Below, in pieces: positions 1-6,082 of a DNA stretch of 9,340 nt. Numbering within the stretch: position 1 is the first letter of the stretch; every line of letters begins with the position of its first letter. Source of the stretch: Helicobacter sp. (GTDB taxonomy: Bacteria > Campylobacterota > Campylobacteria > Campylobacterales > Helicobacteraceae); the NCBI RefSeq assembly GCF_029067145.1, contig NZ_JAIEFA010000048.1:1-9340 (forward strand). Reading direction: 5' to 3'. The notes below the pieces were generated by a model. It was given only the letters and a program-made list of their open reading frames with translations. It did no database searches and had not been told where the DNA came from. A program made the position numbers and the translations under genes.

Positions 1-1
1 A

Positions 2-1027
2 AATATAGAAGTTAAGAAAATCTATAAAGAGTATTTTAATAGAATTACAAATTTCCACAAAAAGAAAAATCTTACTTATCTTGCAATCAGGAATCTTATT
101 CCAAACCAAGAGAGAAATAAATTTTATTCCCTCATTTCTTGCGATTTTTCATTAAATCTTGTAAGAGACCCGATAAGCAGCCTTAAGCATTATATGACAA
201 TGAAAAGATTAGGAAAAGCCAAAAGAGAAATTACATTGCATTCTGATATGAATGAAGTATGTCAGAATCTTGTAAGATATGATGGCAAGCTTGGAGTTAC
301 TCCTGATATTGAGAGGATAAATTTTTGGATAAACTTTAGATATATGTGCTTCCACGATACACAGCTTAAAAATGCGCTCCTTAACGCTAAGGATTCTATC
401 ATCGTAGATATGTCTGAAATTGTGGGAGAGAAAACATTTCATACGATATTAAAGTTATCCAAAGAGCTAGGATTCCCTGCACCAAATGAAAAATACAGAG
501 AGAAGTTTAAAGAAAATATCGCAAAATATGGAGCATTGCTTCCATTAACACTTGTCGTGCAAGCACAAAGTATAAATTTCAAACTTTATCTCCTAGATAG
601 TGTGCATAAGATAGAAAACAATATTTATTTGACAAATATAGCCGCTGCGATAACGCATAAAATAGAGCATTGCTTGGATATTACTCAAGATTTATTTCAT
701 CAACCCTATTTTTACAATGGCATTATTATATGTATTGCTTCAAAGGATTGGGAGATTTTAAAACAAGATTCCAAAACTTTACAGGAAGTTAGAAGTTATC
801 TTTTGAAATTTATTCCAAGATTGCAACAACAAAAAGAAATAGAGGATAAAAAGAAAATCACAGAATTGCAAGTGCTAGACTATTTAAGAGAGCATAAAGA
901 TTTAAGAATACAATTCAAACAGGTTTTAGATGAGCATTTAGCTTATATTAAATCTGTGCGTCCCGATATTGTAGAATCTTGGAAATATTATCAAGAATTT
1001 GAGAAAATGTGTGCGGAAATAGATTAA
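2..1027 (+). CDS. DUF2972-like hypothetical protein, start lies beyond the left edge
   Basis: The frame is open from base 2 to the TAA at 1025-1027, giving 341 visible residues. There is no ATG, GTG or TTG before 194, and the ATG at 194 has no clear Shine-Dalgarno sequence, so the gene most likely begins outside the window. The protein is soluble-looking and rich in Lys, Glu and Ile, with no membrane segment. Two stretches remind me of the Campylobacter/Helicobacter family DUF2972: LVRDPISSLKHY near residues 53-64, and a C-terminal RPDIVESWKYYQEFEKM. That family has no proven function and is sometimes labelled a putative sugar transferase. The VRDP motif also resembles the phosphate-binding loop of sulfotransferases, which is only an inference. 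The stop codon lies inside a dispersed element (1022-1067), so the last residues may derive from it. The family call rests on memory of sequence and is moderate; the coding call is strong. Confidence 0.6.
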   Translation, partial: NIEVKKIYKEYFNRITNFHKKKNLTYLAIRNLIPNQERNKFYSLISCDFSLNLVRDPISSLKHYMTMKRLGKAKREITLHSDMNEVCQNLVRYDGKLGVTPDIERINFWINFRYMCFHDTQLKNALLNAKDSIIVDMSEIVGEKTFHTILKLSKELGFPAPNEKYREKFKENIAKYGALLPLTLVVQAQSINFKLYLLDSVHKIENNIYLTNIAAAITHKIEHCLDITQDLFHQPYFYNGIIICIASKDWEILKQDSKTLQEVRSYLLKFIPRLQQQKEIEDKKKITELQVLDYLREHKDLRIQFKQVLDEHLAYIKSVRPDIVESWKYYQEFEKMCAEID

Positions 1028-1067
1028 ATTGCTTCGCCACACTCGCAAGGACGAATCTAAACTACTT
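1022..1067. repeat. short copy of a dispersed element with shared ends
   Basis: The plus strand reads GATTAAATTGCTTC, six spacer bases, CTCGCAAGGAC, then after seven bases AACTACTT. The same three blocks in the same order and orientation bound a longer copy at 1629-1809. The element covers the stop codons of both convergent genes (TAA at 1025-1027 on plus, TAG at 1064-1062 on minus). On the minus strand the core reads GTCCTTGCGAG...GAAGCAATT, which resembles 'CATTGCGAG...GAAGCAATCT' repeats that I recall from many bacterial genomes. It has little stable hairpin potential of its own. A role as a bidirectional terminator is possible but not shown, since there is no clear T-run. Confidence 0.5.
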
Positions 1068-1541
1068 CACATTTCCACTTTTTAGCTTTTTCTCACCCTT
1101 GTAAATACCAAAAACCTTATATCCACCCTCTTGTGTCATCAACACCACAGGATATTCCTCATAAGTGCCCTGCTCCATTCCCGGGCTTCCTTGTGGCATT
1201 CCGGGCGTAGAAACGCCTATCACATCTTTTGGCTGATTTTCCAACAACCATTCCACTGCATCAGCAGGCACATGCCCTTCAATCGCATATTTCACACCAT
1301 TTTTTTCTATCACACCCGTATGACAACTTTGATATTTAGGGGCGATTTTAAAATCCTCCTTGATTTTTATAAACAGCTCGTCATCTTTATGGGATTGCAC
1401 CAAAAAGCCCTTTGTGTGCATATATTTTGCCCATTCTTCACAACAACCACAAGTTGGACTAGAATACATTTGAATTTTTTTTACAGAATCTCCAAAAAGT
1501 GCCATACTTAAAAATACTAGCAAACCTAAAATTTTTCGCAT
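1062..1541 (-). CDS. secreted DUF411 family (CopG-like) cysteine protein
   Basis: This is a 159-residue protein of the DUF411 family, which includes the CopG proteins of copper-resistance loci. Residues 1-17 form a signal peptide (Lys-Arg start, hydrophobic core, probable cleavage after ALFG), so the protein should act in the periplasm. The mature part carries the family hallmark CGCC at 31-34 within a thioredoxin-like opening, then SCHTG at 72-76, IEGHVPADAVEWLL at 87-100 and PGMPQGSPGMEQG at 113-125. The Cys, His and Met residues would suit binding of copper or another soft metal; this is inferred from the family. The ATG at 1541 is preceded by AAGGA (1551-1547) with five bases between, and by a strong promoter. 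No other copper gene is visible nearby. It converges on the upstream plus-strand gene. The family assignment is firm, the substrate is not. Confidence 0.88.
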   Translation of the reverse strand: MRKILGLLVFLSMALFGDSVKKIQMYSSPTCGCCEEWAKYMHTKGFLVQSHKDDELFIKIKEDFKIAPKYQSCHTGVIEKNGVKYAIEGHVPADAVEWLLENQPKDVIGVSTPGMPQGSPGMEQGTYEEYPVVLMTQEGGYKVFGIYKGEKKLKSGNVK

Positions 1542-1567
1542 ATTTTTCCTTTTATCAAATTTCGCGC

Positions 1568-1597
1568 ATTATACAGAATCTCTGCTTGATTTTACAA
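1568..1597 (-). promoter_or_regulatory. sigma-70-type promoter of the DUF411 gene
   Basis: Reading the minus strand there is TTGTAA (1597-1592), an 18-base spacer, and a consensus TATAAT (1573-1568) preceded by TG. Transcription would start near 1561, leaving a leader of about 20 bases before the AAGGA at 1551-1547 and the ATG at 1541. The fit to the consensus is good, so this small gene probably has its own transcript. Confidence 0.6.
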
Positions 1598-1628
1598 TCT
1601 CTAGTTTGAGAAAATGTATAAAGAGTCG

Positions 1629-1809
1629 GATTAAATTGTTTCTCTATCCTTGCGAGGAAACGCTGAAGTGTGCAAATGCGAAGCATTTTCACCCACACTT
1701 GCAAATCCATAATTTTAGAATCTTGCCTTTGATTTTAAGATTCCATTGTAAAGGTTCCTTTGTGCTAGACCACGATTTAATAAATTAAATCTCACAAGGA
1801 CAACTACTT
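1629..1809. repeat. long copy of the dispersed element, gene-free
   Basis: This gene-free stretch between pseG and the DUF411 gene begins with GATTAAATTGTTTC (1629-1642) and ends with CTCACAAGGAC (1791-1801) and AACTACTT (1802-1809, touching the pseG stop codon). These are near-identical to the ends of the 46-base copy at 1022-1067, in the same orientation. About 148 bases of unique sequence lie between the ends, and they contain several inverted repeats. A 60-codon reading frame crosses part of it (1606-1788) but it has no ribosome site and follows the repeat, so I do not call it a gene. The element could be a REP- or MITE-like mobile repeat, or an untranslated structured tail of the pseG operon. 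Confidence 0.5.
1646..1801 (-). other. predicted multi-hairpin RNA structure downstream of pseG
   Basis: On the minus-strand transcript GUCCUUGUGAG (1801-1791) can pair with CUCGCAAGGAU (1656-1646) over 11 positions, two of them G-U or U-G wobbles. This closing helix encloses three more inverted repeats: an 8-base perfect palindrome GATTTAAT/ATTAAATC (1774-1791, loop AA, sharing base 1791 with the outer stem), GAATCTT/AAGATTC (1718-1743), and a nested hairpin with outer AAGTGTG/CACACTT and inner AAATGC/GCATTT with a GAA loop (1666-1700). It begins about ten bases after the pseG stop. No U-run follows, so it is not a standard intrinsic terminator. It might protect the operon's 3' end, serve as an RNase III site, or be a mobile repeat. 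The pairing is read by eye and no energy was calculated. Confidence 0.45.
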
Positions 1810-2720
1810 TAAAAAATCCGCTCTAAACTCTCTTTCCACTTCGTCGGACGCTTCAAAATCTCCAAAGCACGCGTTTGATGAGTTGTGCGCAAATCCAAAG
1901 AAGCATAGGATTTGAAATGCTCCAATACTTGATGACAAACAGAATCGTAAGAAAGCGCATAAGCCTTAGAAATGCTCAAAATGCAGTTTTCAAAGCTCAC
2001 GAGATTTGCATTTTGATTTTCCGCTACCTCTAGCGCAATCGCAGGGATTCCACAGGCTAGAATCTCTCCCAAACTCTGCCCACAAGCGCAAATGCAAATG
2101 TCCATTTGTCTTATCAAATCCGCCATTTCTTGCGCACATAAATCACGATAGAATCTCGCGCCCAAAATCGTAGAATCTCTTGCAATGCAATGCAAATTTA
2201 AATTAGGATAAGCCCTATTAAATGCAGCAACCAAAGGCTTATTCAAGCCCAATATATCGCTTCCGCCAAGAGTAATGAGCACATTTTGCACCTCTTGCTT
2301 TAAAGGAATCGGGGGATTCTTTAATGCCTGCACAAAAGGGGGCTGCAACAAACGATAATCACTTCCCAAAAACAACAAATGGTGGGGATACTTTTCTCTA
2401 TATCGGGCGAAATTCACACCTCTTGCATTGTTTAGCAAGATAGCTTTAGGATAATCCAAACGCAAGGTATCATCAAAAAACAAGCAAACTTTCGTGCAAC
2501 GCACCGCTTTTTCATAAGTGTCTAAGGGCAGCACATACGAATCTATTGCAAGGAAATCCCATAAAGTTGGATTTAAATTCGCCTCCAATTCCTGCGTATC
2601 TATTAGCTTTGTTTCAAACCCTAGCGATTCCAATTCCGCTTGCAAAGCCCGACAACGACTAATATGCCCCAATCCCACACCAAGCTTACCATCGGCAGCA
2701 ATTAAAGCACTTTGAGCCAC
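1809..2720 (-). CDS. pseG: UDP-2,4-diacetamido-2,4,6-trideoxy-beta-L-altropyranose hydrolase PseG
   Basis: PseG removes UDP from the nucleotide-linked altropyranose sugar in the CMP-pseudaminic acid pathway. Pseudaminic acid decorates flagellin and other surface structures in Helicobacter and Campylobacter. The fold is GT-B-like, related to MurG. The N-terminus shows DGKLGVGLGHISRCRAL, with the family's catalytic His in GHI-R at about residue 19. A mid-protein GGSD (about 152-155) and a C-terminal CGQSLGEILACG then AENQ (about 213-236) match the nucleotide-binding half. At about 303 residues it is somewhat longer than the 274-residue C. jejuni protein. The start is taken as GTG at 2720, six bases after AAAGG (2731-2727); TTG at 2723 is the alternative. 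It follows aroC with a nine-base gap as the last gene of the operon, and no other pse gene is visible. The call is strong on motifs, slightly less so on exact sugar specificity. Confidence 0.82.
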   Translation of the reverse strand: MAQSALIAADGKLGVGLGHISRCRALQAELESLGFETKLIDTQELEANLNPTLWDFLAIDSYVLPLDTYEKAVRCTKVCLFFDDTLRLDYPKAILLNNARGVNFARYREKYPHHLLFLGSDYRLLQPPFVQALKNPPIPLKQEVQNVLITLGGSDILGLNKPLVAAFNRAYPNLNLHCIARDSTILGARFYRDLCAQEMADLIRQMDICICACGQSLGEILACGIPAIALEVAENQNANLVSFENCILSISKAYALSYDSVCHQVLEHFKSYASLDLRTTHQTRALEILKRPTKWKESLERIF

Positions 2721-2729
2721 CAAAAGCCT

Positions 2730-3803
2730 TTAAGAATAAATTTTTTGTAAATTTTCTAACTTGCTTGTCGCATTGAGCAAAAGCATATCCGCTAGAATCA
2801 GTGCGAGGCTAGATTCACAAACCACGCTCCCACGCACTGCGATACAAGGGTCGTGTCTGCCCTTTATTTCGCATTGGACAACATTGCCTTGCATATCTTG
2901 CGTGTTTTGGGGCAAAAAAATGCTAGGCGTGGGCTTAAAATGCACTTTGAGCAGAATCTCTGCGCCATTGCTAATGCCTCCTAAAATTCCGCCACAATGA
3001 TTGCTTACAAAGCCCTCTGCGTTCATTGTATCATTGTTTTGAGAGCCTCTAAGTTTTGCCGATTCCACACCATTGCCAATTTCTACGGCTTTGACGCCAT
3101 TTAATCCCAACATCAAAGCCCCAATCGCGGAATCTAGCTTATAATACAATGGCTCACCCAATCCGTAAGGCACGCCACTTGCCTTAATCAAAGCGACACC
3201 ACCTAAGCTATCGTGCGCCTCTCTTGCCTGCATAATTGCTTCTTTTTGCGCCGATTCCACTTGCTTATCTAGAGCGAAGATTTCGCTTTTTTGCGCGTTT
3301 TCAAAGTCAATTTCCCTCCCCTCAATCTTACCAATATTTAAGATTCCGCTTTGCAAAACAATCCCAAAGGGCTTTAAAAGCATTTTTGCAATCGCACCCG
3401 CTGCAACACGCGCGCTTGTTTCCCTCGCGCTGCTACGCCCTCCACCACGATAATCTCGGATTCCGTATTTATGAAAATATGTCCAATCAGCGTGTCCAGG
3501 ACGAAAAAGGTTTTTGATAGAATCATAATCTCTACTCTTATTCGCGGTGTTTTGGATAAAGAATCCCAAAGACGTTCCGGTCGTTTTGCCTTCAAAAACA
3601 CCGCTTAGAATTTTTACCTCATCTGCCTCTTTTCTCTGTGTAGAATAAAGATTCTTTCCGCCCGCGCGTCTTTGCATTTCAAGCGCAAGAAACTCCTCTT
3701 CAATCTCCAATCCCGCTGGCAACCCATCTATTACCGCGCCAATTCCCTCTCCGTGACTCTCGCCAAAAGTCGTAACCCTAAGAGCCTGCCCAAAAGTATT
3801 CAT
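2730..3803 (-). CDS. aroC: chorismate synthase
   Basis: AroC converts 5-enolpyruvylshikimate-3-phosphate to chorismate, the last step of the shikimate pathway, in the cytoplasm; it needs reduced FMN. All family signatures are present: TTFGESHG near residues 11-18 with the catalytic His17, RPGHADWTY at 101-109, GGGRSSARET at 120-129 with basic and acidic active-site residues, and GRHDPC with a third conserved His near the C-terminus. Its length of 357 residues is normal. The ATG at 3803 sits six bases after AGGA; a GTG one codon upstream is less well spaced. The stop of rnc (TAA, 3815-3813) runs directly into this Shine-Dalgarno as TAAGGA, so translation is probably coupled to rnc. Its own TAA at 2730 likewise begins the ribosome site of pseG. 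Confidence 0.97.
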   Translation of the reverse strand: MNTFGQALRVTTFGESHGEGIGAVIDGLPAGLEIEEEFLALEMQRRAGGKNLYSTQRKEADEVKILSGVFEGKTTGTSLGFFIQNTANKSRDYDSIKNLFRPGHADWTYFHKYGIRDYRGGGRSSARETSARVAAGAIAKMLLKPFGIVLQSGILNIGKIEGREIDFENAQKSEIFALDKQVESAQKEAIMQAREAHDSLGGVALIKASGVPYGLGEPLYYKLDSAIGALMLGLNGVKAVEIGNGVESAKLRGSQNNDTMNAEGFVSNHCGGILGGISNGAEILLKVHFKPTPSIFLPQNTQDMQGNVVQCEIKGRHDPCIAVRGSVVCESSLALILADMLLLNATSKLENLQKIYS

Positions 3804-3812
3804 CACTTATCC

Positions 3813-4493
3813 TTATAAATTTTTCTCTTGCTTTAAAATCTCTAATGCCATTTTGGCGCAAATTTGCTGCGCCTCTTTTTTGCTTTTACCCTTTGCCCTT
3901 GCGTATTCCCTATCCTTAATCTGCACGCCCATTAAAAACTCTTTATTATGGTCGGGTCCAAAGGAATCTAAGACGATATATTCTGGAGTGATTCCAAAGA
4001 CTGCTTGCGTAAGCTCTTGCAAAGCGGTTTTATGGTCATAAAACAAACTTTTTAAATCAATCTTTGGATAAACTTCCTCCAACAATAACAACATAATCTT
4101 GCGCACAGATTCCAATCCGCTTTCTAAATAAATTGCTCCCATAATTGCTTCAAACGCATTGGAGAGAATAGAATCCTTGTCTCTCCCATTATTTTGCTCT
4201 TCAGAAGAAGAAATATAAAGATATTCTCCTACATTTAAATAGCGTGCCAATTTGGCAAATGCCTTTTCATTGACCATTGAAGCGCGCATTTTGGACAGCT
4301 CTCCCTCTGGAGAATGGGGAAACTTGTGGTATAAAAATTCTCCAATAATCAAATCCAAAACCGCATCGCCCAAAAACTCCAAACGCTCATTATGCGTGCC
4401 TTTTTTGGCACTCTTATGCGTCAAAGCTTCTTTGAGTAAATTCTTTTGTTTAAAGTAATAACCTAAAGTTTGTTCAAAAAGTTGTAAATCCAC
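3813..4493 (-). CDS. rnc: ribonuclease III
   Basis: RNase III cuts double-stranded RNA, including rRNA precursors, as a dimer with magnesium. The 226-residue protein has the usual two domains. The endonuclease domain carries the signature NERLEFLGDAVLD at 35-47 (acidic E36, E39, D43) and EGELSKMRASMVNE at 63-76. The double-stranded RNA-binding domain (about 152-222) ends with KSKKEAQQICAKMALEIL. The second catalytic motif reads SNAFEAIMGAIYLE at 111-124: E115 corresponds to the essential E. coli E117, but N112 stands where E. coli and, as I recall, C. jejuni have Asp. Such Asn variants exist in other bacteria in my memory, so the enzyme is probably active. The start is GTG at 4493, five bases after TAAGGA, which includes the rnhA stop codon. 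The gene lies between rnhA and aroC in the operon. Confidence 0.96.
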   Translation of the reverse strand: MDLQLFEQTLGYYFKQKNLLKEALTHKSAKKGTHNERLEFLGDAVLDLIIGEFLYHKFPHSPEGELSKMRASMVNEKAFAKLARYLNVGEYLYISSSEEQNNGRDKDSILSNAFEAIMGAIYLESGLESVRKIMLLLLEEVYPKIDLKSLFYDHKTALQELTQAVFGITPEYIVLDSFGPDHNKEFLMGVQIKDREYARAKGKSKKEAQQICAKMALEILKQEKNL

Positions 4494-4501
4494 ACAAATC
4501 C

Positions 4502-4927
4502 TTAAATATTTTTAAATTTCAATGCCTCTTCTTTGGCAATTTTATCGCAGATTTCATTCTCAAGATGTCCGCTGTGTCCCCTGACCCATTGCACTTCAAT
4601 TTTATGTGGCTTAGAAACTTCCAAATAAAGTTGCCAAAGTTCTGGATTTTTGACATTTTTAAAGTCTTTCTTAATCCAATTTGGCAACCACTTGCTTAAA
4701 CCCTCTAAGACATATTTTGAATCGCAAACAACCAAAACTTCACAAGGTTCTTTAAGAGCCTCTAAACCACGAATCAAAGCTGTTAGCTCCATTTGATTAT
4801 TAGTCGCCCTCTGCGCCCCACCTCTTACAATTTTCTCGTGCTCTCCATAACGCAAGATTCCACACCAACCACCACTTCCCGGATTCCCCAAAGAAGAACC
4901 ATCACAGAAAAGAGTAACGCGTTTCAT
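4502..4927 (-). CDS. rnhA: ribonuclease HI
   Basis: RNase HI degrades the RNA strand of RNA-DNA hybrids, removing R-loops and helping to remove primers. The 141-residue protein is close to the usual length and shows the full catalytic set: FCDGSSLGNPG with D9, ATNNQMELTA with E47, VVCDSKY with D69, the flexible-loop RGHSGH (H118 or H121) and D128 in NEICDKIAKEEA. The basic handle region (GLSKWLPNWIKKDFKN, 76-91) is also present. The ATG at 4927 lies inside the 3' end of the upstream TPR gene, an overlap of 26 bases, with AAGGA upstream inside that gene. This suggests coupled translation. The downstream rnc gene starts eight bases after the stop. Its placement next to the primase gene fits a shared interest in RNA-DNA hybrids, though the two are transcribed divergently. 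Confidence 0.97.
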   Translation of the reverse strand: MKRVTLFCDGSSLGNPGSGGWCGILRYGEHEKIVRGGAQRATNNQMELTALIRGLEALKEPCEVLVVCDSKYVLEGLSKWLPNWIKKDFKNVKNPELWQLYLEVSKPHKIEVQWVRGHSGHLENEICDKIAKEEALKFKNI

Positions 4928-5984
4928 CTTGTTTTTCCTTTAAAAACACAAAAGTTTTGAGCGTCAAAAGCTCTTCGCAATGTGGGCAATGCTCAAAGGT
5001 TAAAGGTGTAGTTGCCTTACAAGATTTACACTGATAGTTAAACCCTAAATCTCCTTGAAAACTCTTATGCGTCCTTAAAAGACAAATCGTCTCTAATTCA
5101 AAAGTTTCTTTTTGCGAAAAACTAAGTGGTAAAATCCCCTTTGCCTCAAAAATATCTTTCAAGATTCGGCTTTGCGGATTTGTGGGTATGTTTTGCAGCT
5201 CCTTAATAAGAGATTGTGGAATCGCTTCAATTTTGAGATTCCACAATATATCTTGCAAATCTAGCAAAATTTCTTTAGGGATTTGCATTAGGGATTCCCA
5301 AAAAAGCGCAGGATAAAAATCTTTTAAAAATCCCAAGACCAAACGCGCCAAAAGCGGCTCTTCTTGTAAGATTGCTAGCAATTTATACGAAGTTTCCTCA
5401 CTTTTTTTCTGACTTGAAATTAAGATTTTTGTTTTCAAATAATGCCGATACAATCCCATATCTCCTTGAATTTCCTCTAAGCAGCCTAAAGCACTTAGCG
5501 CATCTTTAAACAAGCTTAATTTTTCGTAAGTTCTAATAAGAGACTTCAAAACCAAAGGACTACGGGGAAAATAATGCAGAATCTCTAAATAAATCTCTTT
5601 GGCGCGCAGAGGAAACCCAGCCTTTTCATAAACTAGCCCGAGTGATTCTAGAATCGGAACTTTATCCACAGGATTTTGAATAGAATCCAAAAGTGCCACA
5701 TACAAACGAATCGCTTTTTCGTAATTCGCGCTTTTTTGATACATTTTTGCCATAAAGAGTAGCGAGGGTGTGGGATTGGGGCTTAGGGCTAAAAACTCTT
5801 GTGCTTCTTTGTCAAAGCCAATATAATCAAAGCTTTCGATAAATCTACTCAAGGAATCTTGCTGTCTTTTGCTAATTAAATAATTCCAATAATACGCAAA
5901 AAGGCTGACAAGCCCAATCAAAAAGATAAATATCATAATACCAAAGAGCGGGTCGCGATATTCAATGCTTTCCAAAAAATCCAA
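4902..5984 (-). CDS. LapB/YciM-like membrane-anchored TPR protein with C-terminal zinc ribbon
   Basis: The protein has about 360 residues: a short N-terminus, one membrane segment at about 13-33 (LFGIMIFIFLIGLVSLFAYY), a helical region with TPR-like repeats (for example ANYEKAIRLYVALLD and AGFPLRAKEIYLEILHYFP at about 86-141), and a C-terminal ribbon with CKSC at 319-322 and CPHC at 333-336 (numbered from the TTG). This order matches LapB (YciM) of E. coli, an inner-membrane protein that guides FtsH-dependent turnover of LpxC and so limits lipopolysaccharide synthesis. The same function here is inferred from architecture only. The start is chosen as TTG at 5984, five bases after AAGGG. An in-frame ATG at 6080 would add 32 residues translated from the promoter region and is unlikely. 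As the first gene of the minus-strand operon it overlaps rnhA by 26 bases. I recall a comparable TPR gene at this place in C. jejuni and H. pylori. Confidence 0.72.
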   Translation of the reverse strand: MDFLESIEYRDPLFGIMIFIFLIGLVSLFAYYWNYLISKRQQDSLSRFIESFDYIGFDKEAQEFLALSPNPTPSLLFMAKMYQKSANYEKAIRLYVALLDSIQNPVDKVPILESLGLVYEKAGFPLRAKEIYLEILHYFPRSPLVLKSLIRTYEKLSLFKDALSALGCLEEIQGDMGLYRHYLKTKILISSQKKSEETSYKLLAILQEEPLLARLVLGFLKDFYPALFWESLMQIPKEILLDLQDILWNLKIEAIPQSLIKELQNIPTNPQSRILKDIFEAKGILPLSFSQKETFELETICLLRTHKSFQGDLGFNYQCKSCKATTPLTFEHCPHCEELLTLKTFVFLKEKQDETRYSFL

Positions 5985-5989
5985 GTTTG

Positions 5990-5994
5990 CCCTT
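5990..5994 (-). promoter_or_regulatory. Shine-Dalgarno site that places the TPR gene start at TTG 5984
   Basis: AAGGG (5994-5990 on the minus strand) stands five bases before the TTG at 5984. The longer reading frame from ATG 6080 has no such site and overlaps the -10 box, so this sequence decides in favour of the shorter protein. Confidence 0.6.
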
Positions 5995-6014
5995 TTTAGT
6001 GAAAAATCACACAA

Positions 6015-6020
6015 ATTATA
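6015..6020 (-). promoter_or_regulatory. -10 box of the minus-strand operon (TPR gene to pseG)
   Basis: The minus strand carries a consensus TATAAT at 6020-6015 in a T-rich context, about 25 bases before the AAGGG ribosome site. No good -35 is seen at normal spacing (a TTACAA lies about 21 bases upstream). That is common in Campylobacterota, whose vegetative promoters often lack a -35 element. Confidence 0.5.
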
Positions 6021-6044
6021 ACAAAACTTATAGATAAATTTTTG

Positions 6045-6050
6045 TAAAAT
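6045..6050 (+). promoter_or_regulatory. extended -10 box for dnaG
   Basis: TGTAAAAT (6043-6050) on the plus strand is an extended -10 box, with TAAAAT at 6045-6050. It would start a transcript near 6057, about 26 bases before the TTG start of dnaG. It lies only about 25 bases from the opposing -10 box, so the two divergent operons probably compete for RNA polymerase. No -35 is evident. Confidence 0.4.
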
Positions 6051-6073
6051 TACGATTTTTAAGTTTAGGTATT

Positions 6074-6077
6074 GGAG
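6074..6077 (+). promoter_or_regulatory. Shine-Dalgarno site for the TTG start of dnaG
   Basis: GGAG at 6074-6077 is five bases before the TTG at 6083. The resulting N-terminus aligns with the normal beginning of bacterial primases, so the non-ATG start is well supported. Confidence 0.6.
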
Positions 6078-6082
6078 CAAAA

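Noticed and set aside
194..1027. ATG 194 as the true start of the first gene
   Set aside because: There is no ribosome site, and the open frame upstream encodes a motif consistent with the rest of the family.
1472..1482. Run of eight T within the DUF411 gene as a phase-variation tract
   Set aside because: Eight A/T bases encoding Lys-Lys is ordinary in this AT-rich genome and shorter than typical switching tracts, which are often G/C in this group.
1131..1511. 126-codon plus-strand frame antisense to the DUF411 gene
   Set aside because: The opposite strand has a signal peptide, the family motifs, a promoter and a ribosome site; this frame has none of these.
1606..1788. 60-codon plus-strand reading frame
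   Set aside because: It has no ribosome site, runs through the inverted repeats of the element, and its peptide has no recognisable family features.
1774..1791. Perfect palindrome as an intrinsic terminator of pseG
   Set aside because: The stem is almost all A-T and no U-run follows on the pseG transcript.
5985..6080. 32-residue N-terminal extension of the TPR protein from ATG 6080
   Set aside because: It covers the -10 box and lacks a Shine-Dalgarno sequence; the TTG at 5984 has a well-spaced AAGGG and leaves a normal membrane-anchor N-terminus.
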